Shown here: in pieces, positions 60,025 through 61,945 of the stretch
Position numbering within the stretch: the stretch's first letter is position 1
Layout: each line of letters begins with the position of its first letter
NCBI GenBank assembly: GCA_949841355.1
Contig: CATKZP010000019.1
Coordinates: 1-61,945, forward strand
Direction of reading: 5' to 3'
Length of the DNA: 61,945 bases
DNA from: an uncultured Oscillospiraceae bacterium
Lineage (GTDB): Bacteria > Bacillota > Clostridia > Oscillospirales > Oscillospiraceae
Made by a program: the position numbers and the translations under genes
Notes under the pieces: model-generated
Databases searched by the model: none
Seen by the model: only the letters and a program-made list of their open reading frames with translations
Told to the model about the DNA's origin: nothing

Positions 60025-60726
60025 TTACAGCTCCTCCGCCACCTGCACGCCCTTGATGTCGTAGAGCTGGGCCAGCATCTGGCTGATTTCCTGCTTGTCG
60101 CTGCGCTTGCTCAGGCGCAGGGTGAGGATGACGCAGGACACGGATTTGTCCCCGGAAGCGCCCCGGGTGATCTCCATATCCAGCAGCTTCATCCCCCGCT
60201 CCCGGCAGAACTTGAACACGTTCTCCAGGCAGGGGCGGCCGCTGTACTCCATATACAGATTGATCTCCGGCGCGCTGTCCATCAGCCGGTACTCCAGCTT
60301 GGCCAGGCAGAATTCCGCCAGAATGATGATGAAGGTGGTGATGAGCCCACCCGCGTAGAAGCCCGCCCCCAGCGACAGGCCGATGACCGCCGCGACCCAC
60401 AATCCGGCGGCGGTGGTGAGCCCCTTCACCCGGTTGCGCCGGGTGACGATGATGCACCCCGCGCCGATGAAGCCAACTCCGGCTACCACCTGGGCGCCCA
60501 GCCGGGCCATGTCGGTGTAATAGCCCAGATTCAGGTAGAGGTACTGGCTGGTCAGGGTGGTCATGGCCGCCCCTAGGCAGATCAGGATATGGGTGCGGAA
60601 GCCCGCCGCCCGCCGCTTATAGGTCCGCTCCATGCCGATGATGCCGCCGCACAGCACCGCCAGCAGCATCCGTACCGCCGCCGACGTGAAGTTGACCTCC
60701 ACCAGCCTGTCAAAGAAAGTCAGCAT
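60025..60726 (-). CDS. MgtC/SapB-family membrane protein
   Basis: A 233-aa protein: about five membrane helices with LLAVLCGGIIGMERTYKRRA, FRTHILICLGAAM, VGFIGAGCIIV and VKGLTTAAGLW, the MgtC core, then an ACT-like soluble C-terminal domain. MgtC proteins help cells at low Mg2+. GGAG precedes the ATG. Fifteen bases after its paralogue. Confidence 0.93.
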   Translation of the reverse strand: MLTFFDRLVEVNFTSAAVRMLLAVLCGGIIGMERTYKRRAAGFRTHILICLGAAMTTLTSQYLYLNLGYYTDMARLGAQVVAGVGFIGAGCIIVTRRNRVKGLTTAAGLWVAAVIGLSLGAGFYAGGLITTFIIILAEFCLAKLEYRLMDSAPEINLYMEYSGRPCLENVFKFCRERGMKLLDMEITRGASGDKSVSCVILTLRLSKRSDKQEISQMLAQLYDIKGVQVAEEL

Positions 60727-60741
60727 TTCACTCCACCCCCA

Positions 60742-61476
60742 CTATACCTCGTCAATGGTGATAACCCGGTCCAGCTCATAAATGGCCATAATCATCCGGC
60801 CGTGGGTCCGCGGCTGGCTCAGCCGGATGGAAAACACCGCGCAGGGATACAGGGCGGATTCCTTCCGGTCCTGGATGATGTCCACCTCATAGATGCGGGC
60901 GCCCTGCTCCTTGATCTTCCCGATGATGGAGCCCACGTCGTCCAGAGAGGTGAATTCCACATAGATGTTCATGTTGCGGGCCCGGGACACGATCACCGCG
61001 TCGATGTAGGGCAGCAGGCAGATACACAGCAGGATGAGGCCGAAGGCCAGGAACATGCACTCATAGAAGCCCGCGCCGATGGCCAGCCCCATGCAGGCGG
61101 AGGCCCACAGCCCCGCCGCGGTGGTCAGGCCCTTGACCTCCTGCCGGTCGGTGACCAGAATGGTGCCCGCGCCCAGAAAGCCGATGCCGTTGATGACCTG
61201 GGCCCCGAAGCGGGACACGTCGGTGCGGATGCCCACCTCGCCGGCGGCGTCCGCCCAGCGGCCGGCCAGCATGGCGCTTTCGTACTGGCTGAGGAGCATG
61301 GCCAGGGCGGCTCCCAGACAGACGAACATATAGGTGCGGAAGCCCGCCGCCCGCCCCTTTTTGGCCCGGTCGATGCCCAGCATCCCGCCAAAAAGCATGG
61401 CGGCCAGGAGCCGGACCACCACGGAGAGCAGATTAAATTCCCGCAGGTAGGCGAAGAGATCCGCCAATGGAAACAT
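60742..61476 (-). CDS. MgtC/SapB-family membrane protein, second copy
   Basis: A 244-aa paralogue of the downstream gene with the same core (LLAAMLFGGMLGIDRAKKGR, FRTYMFVCLGAAL, IGFLGAGTIL, VKGLTTAAGLW) and C-terminal domain. A longer loop after the third helix carries charged residues. The start at 61476 (close behind AAAGGGG) is the best of weak choices; 61512 adds 12 non-conserved residues. Preceded by a structured leader. Confidence 0.9.
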   Translation of the reverse strand: MFPLADLFAYLREFNLLSVVVRLLAAMLFGGMLGIDRAKKGRAAGFRTYMFVCLGAALAMLLSQYESAMLAGRWADAAGEVGIRTDVSRFGAQVINGIGFLGAGTILVTDRQEVKGLTTAAGLWASACMGLAIGAGFYECMFLAFGLILLCICLLPYIDAVIVSRARNMNIYVEFTSLDDVGSIIGKIKEQGARIYEVDIIQDRKESALYPCAVFSIRLSQPRTHGRMIMAIYELDRVITIDEV

Positions 61477-61615
61477 CCCCTTTACAGTTGCTGGACGCGA
61501 TGGAAGGCCCAACTAATGTGACGGCAGACCACACCCCCGCGAGTGGAAGGTGGTCTGCTTCGTTGGACGATGTGCAGTTGCGGCACGCGGACCCCGGTGG
61601 GGGTCCGTGTGAGAT
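61477..61615 (-). other. Structured leader RNA of the mgtC pair
   Basis: On the minus strand three stems follow the promoter: CACGGACCCC/GGGGTCCG(CG)TG, an outer CCAAC/GTTGG, and within it GCAGACCACC paired with GGTGTGGTCTGC. The design is that of a metal-responsive leader, but I do not see the conserved core of the M-box (ykoK) Mg2+ riboswitch. Confidence 0.5.
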
Positions 61616-61621
61616 GAGACT

Positions 61622-61650
61622 AGTTTACCCTATACCAGGCGGTTTGTCAA
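61622..61650 (-). promoter_or_regulatory. Promoter of the mgtC pair
   Basis: Minus strand TTGACA (61650-61645), 17-bp spacer, TAAACT (61627-61622). Confidence 0.7.
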
Positions 61651-61918
61651 TGGGGATTTGTGAAAAGTGACGGAAACAGTGGAGGGCTGTCCGGGAGTTT
61701 TGAACGTTCTTGCATAGGGACGGCTCTTCAGATGGCCGGACGGTTTGGATTGGGCAAGGGGGCAGCCTTAGGGCTGGGCACTCGCGGCATGTGTGCAGGA
61801 CAGGCTCGCCCAGGGGGGATGATAAGGTACAATAAATTGCGCAAATAAAAAGGACAAGGTTTGCAGTCTCAAGTAGAATGGAGTTGAGGAACCACATTCA
61901 GAAAGGAGACAGCAAACC
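61651..61918. other. Intergenic region leading into an IS256-type element
   Basis: No gene seen. The left end of the insertion sequence should lie within about 80-100 bases before the transposase start, but its inverted repeat cannot be fixed without the other end. Confidence 0.4.
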
Positions 61919-61945
61919 ATGTCGGAAAAGATTGTACAGCTAAAT
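61919..61945 (+). mobile_element. Start of an IS256-family transposase, cut by window end
   Basis: ATG 61919 after AAAGGAG gives MSEKIVQLN, the usual first residues of clostridial IS256/Mutator-type transposases. Only nine codons are visible, so the call rests on this short match and the ribosome binding site. Confidence 0.6.

Noticed and set aside
61477..61615. M-box magnesium riboswitch before mgtC
   Set aside because: Position and function fit, but I cannot find the conserved M-box core; kept only as an unassigned structured leader.

Overview
The window looks like the chromosome of a high-GC, Gram-positive, anaerobic gut Clostridium (Oscillospiraceae-type, comparable to Lawsonibacter or Flavonifractor; this is inferred from protein families and base composition, not from a marker gene). 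Supporting signs are strong AAGGAGG ribosome binding sites, LAAC/LPAC lipoboxes, TTGACA-N17-TATAAT-type promoters, a Spo0A-C-like protein, BlaI/BlaR1, IS256 and DUF624 genes, and a diet of plant and host glycans.

Left edge (1-5.3 kb): a mosaic of broken gene ends, then a minus-strand cassette running serine recombinase, full-length TnpB-like protein, csrA, flagellin. All three RuvC catalytic residues of the TnpB-like protein are replaced while its zinc finger is intact, so it looks like a nuclease-dead, RNA-guided repressor (TldR type) next to a flagellin gene. A structured region between it and csrA is the candidate guide RNA. The flagellin leader carries a perfect hairpin with GGAU in the loop, the classic CsrA target. 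Two related 26-bp dyads lie between the recombinase and the TnpB-like gene. This is the most interesting locus in the window.

5.4-20.1 kb: two GH3 glycosidases (one permuted and membrane-anchored, one a lipoprotein), a GHKL histidine kinase/LytTR regulator pair, and a divergent Dlt-like surface-acylation operon (AMP ligase, small membrane protein, MBOAT, two secreted SGNH proteins). Arrays of 21-bp-spaced LytTR-like boxes sit 27-28 bp upstream of the -35 of both the GH3 and the acylation promoters, which suggests one regulon.

20.2-27.9 kb: a SorC regulator with dhaL, dhaK, an LsrF-like aldolase/thiolase, a DUF1097 membrane protein and a VOC protein; a BlaI/BlaR1/small exported protein operon; a probable structured small RNA; and a XRE plus orphan Spo0A-C-like pair.

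28-36.2 kb: a hybrid histidine kinase/receiver/CheX/CheY operon, a MITE-like repeat, a convergent diguanylate cyclase-PilZ operon, a TetR regulator, and a lipoprotein barnase with its barstar.

36.2-61.9 kb: an arabinose locus (araR, a membrane hydrolase, araA, ribulokinase, araD); a sialic acid locus (DUF624, SGNH esterase, AGE epimerase, ABC transporter, YhcH/NanQ, NanA); a glycerophosphodiester-type locus (Ugp-like ABC transporter and PHP phosphoesterase divergent from GDPD, DUF624, an unknown protein and an S66 peptidase); tandem mgtC genes behind a structured leader; and the first codons of an IS256-family transposase at the right edge.
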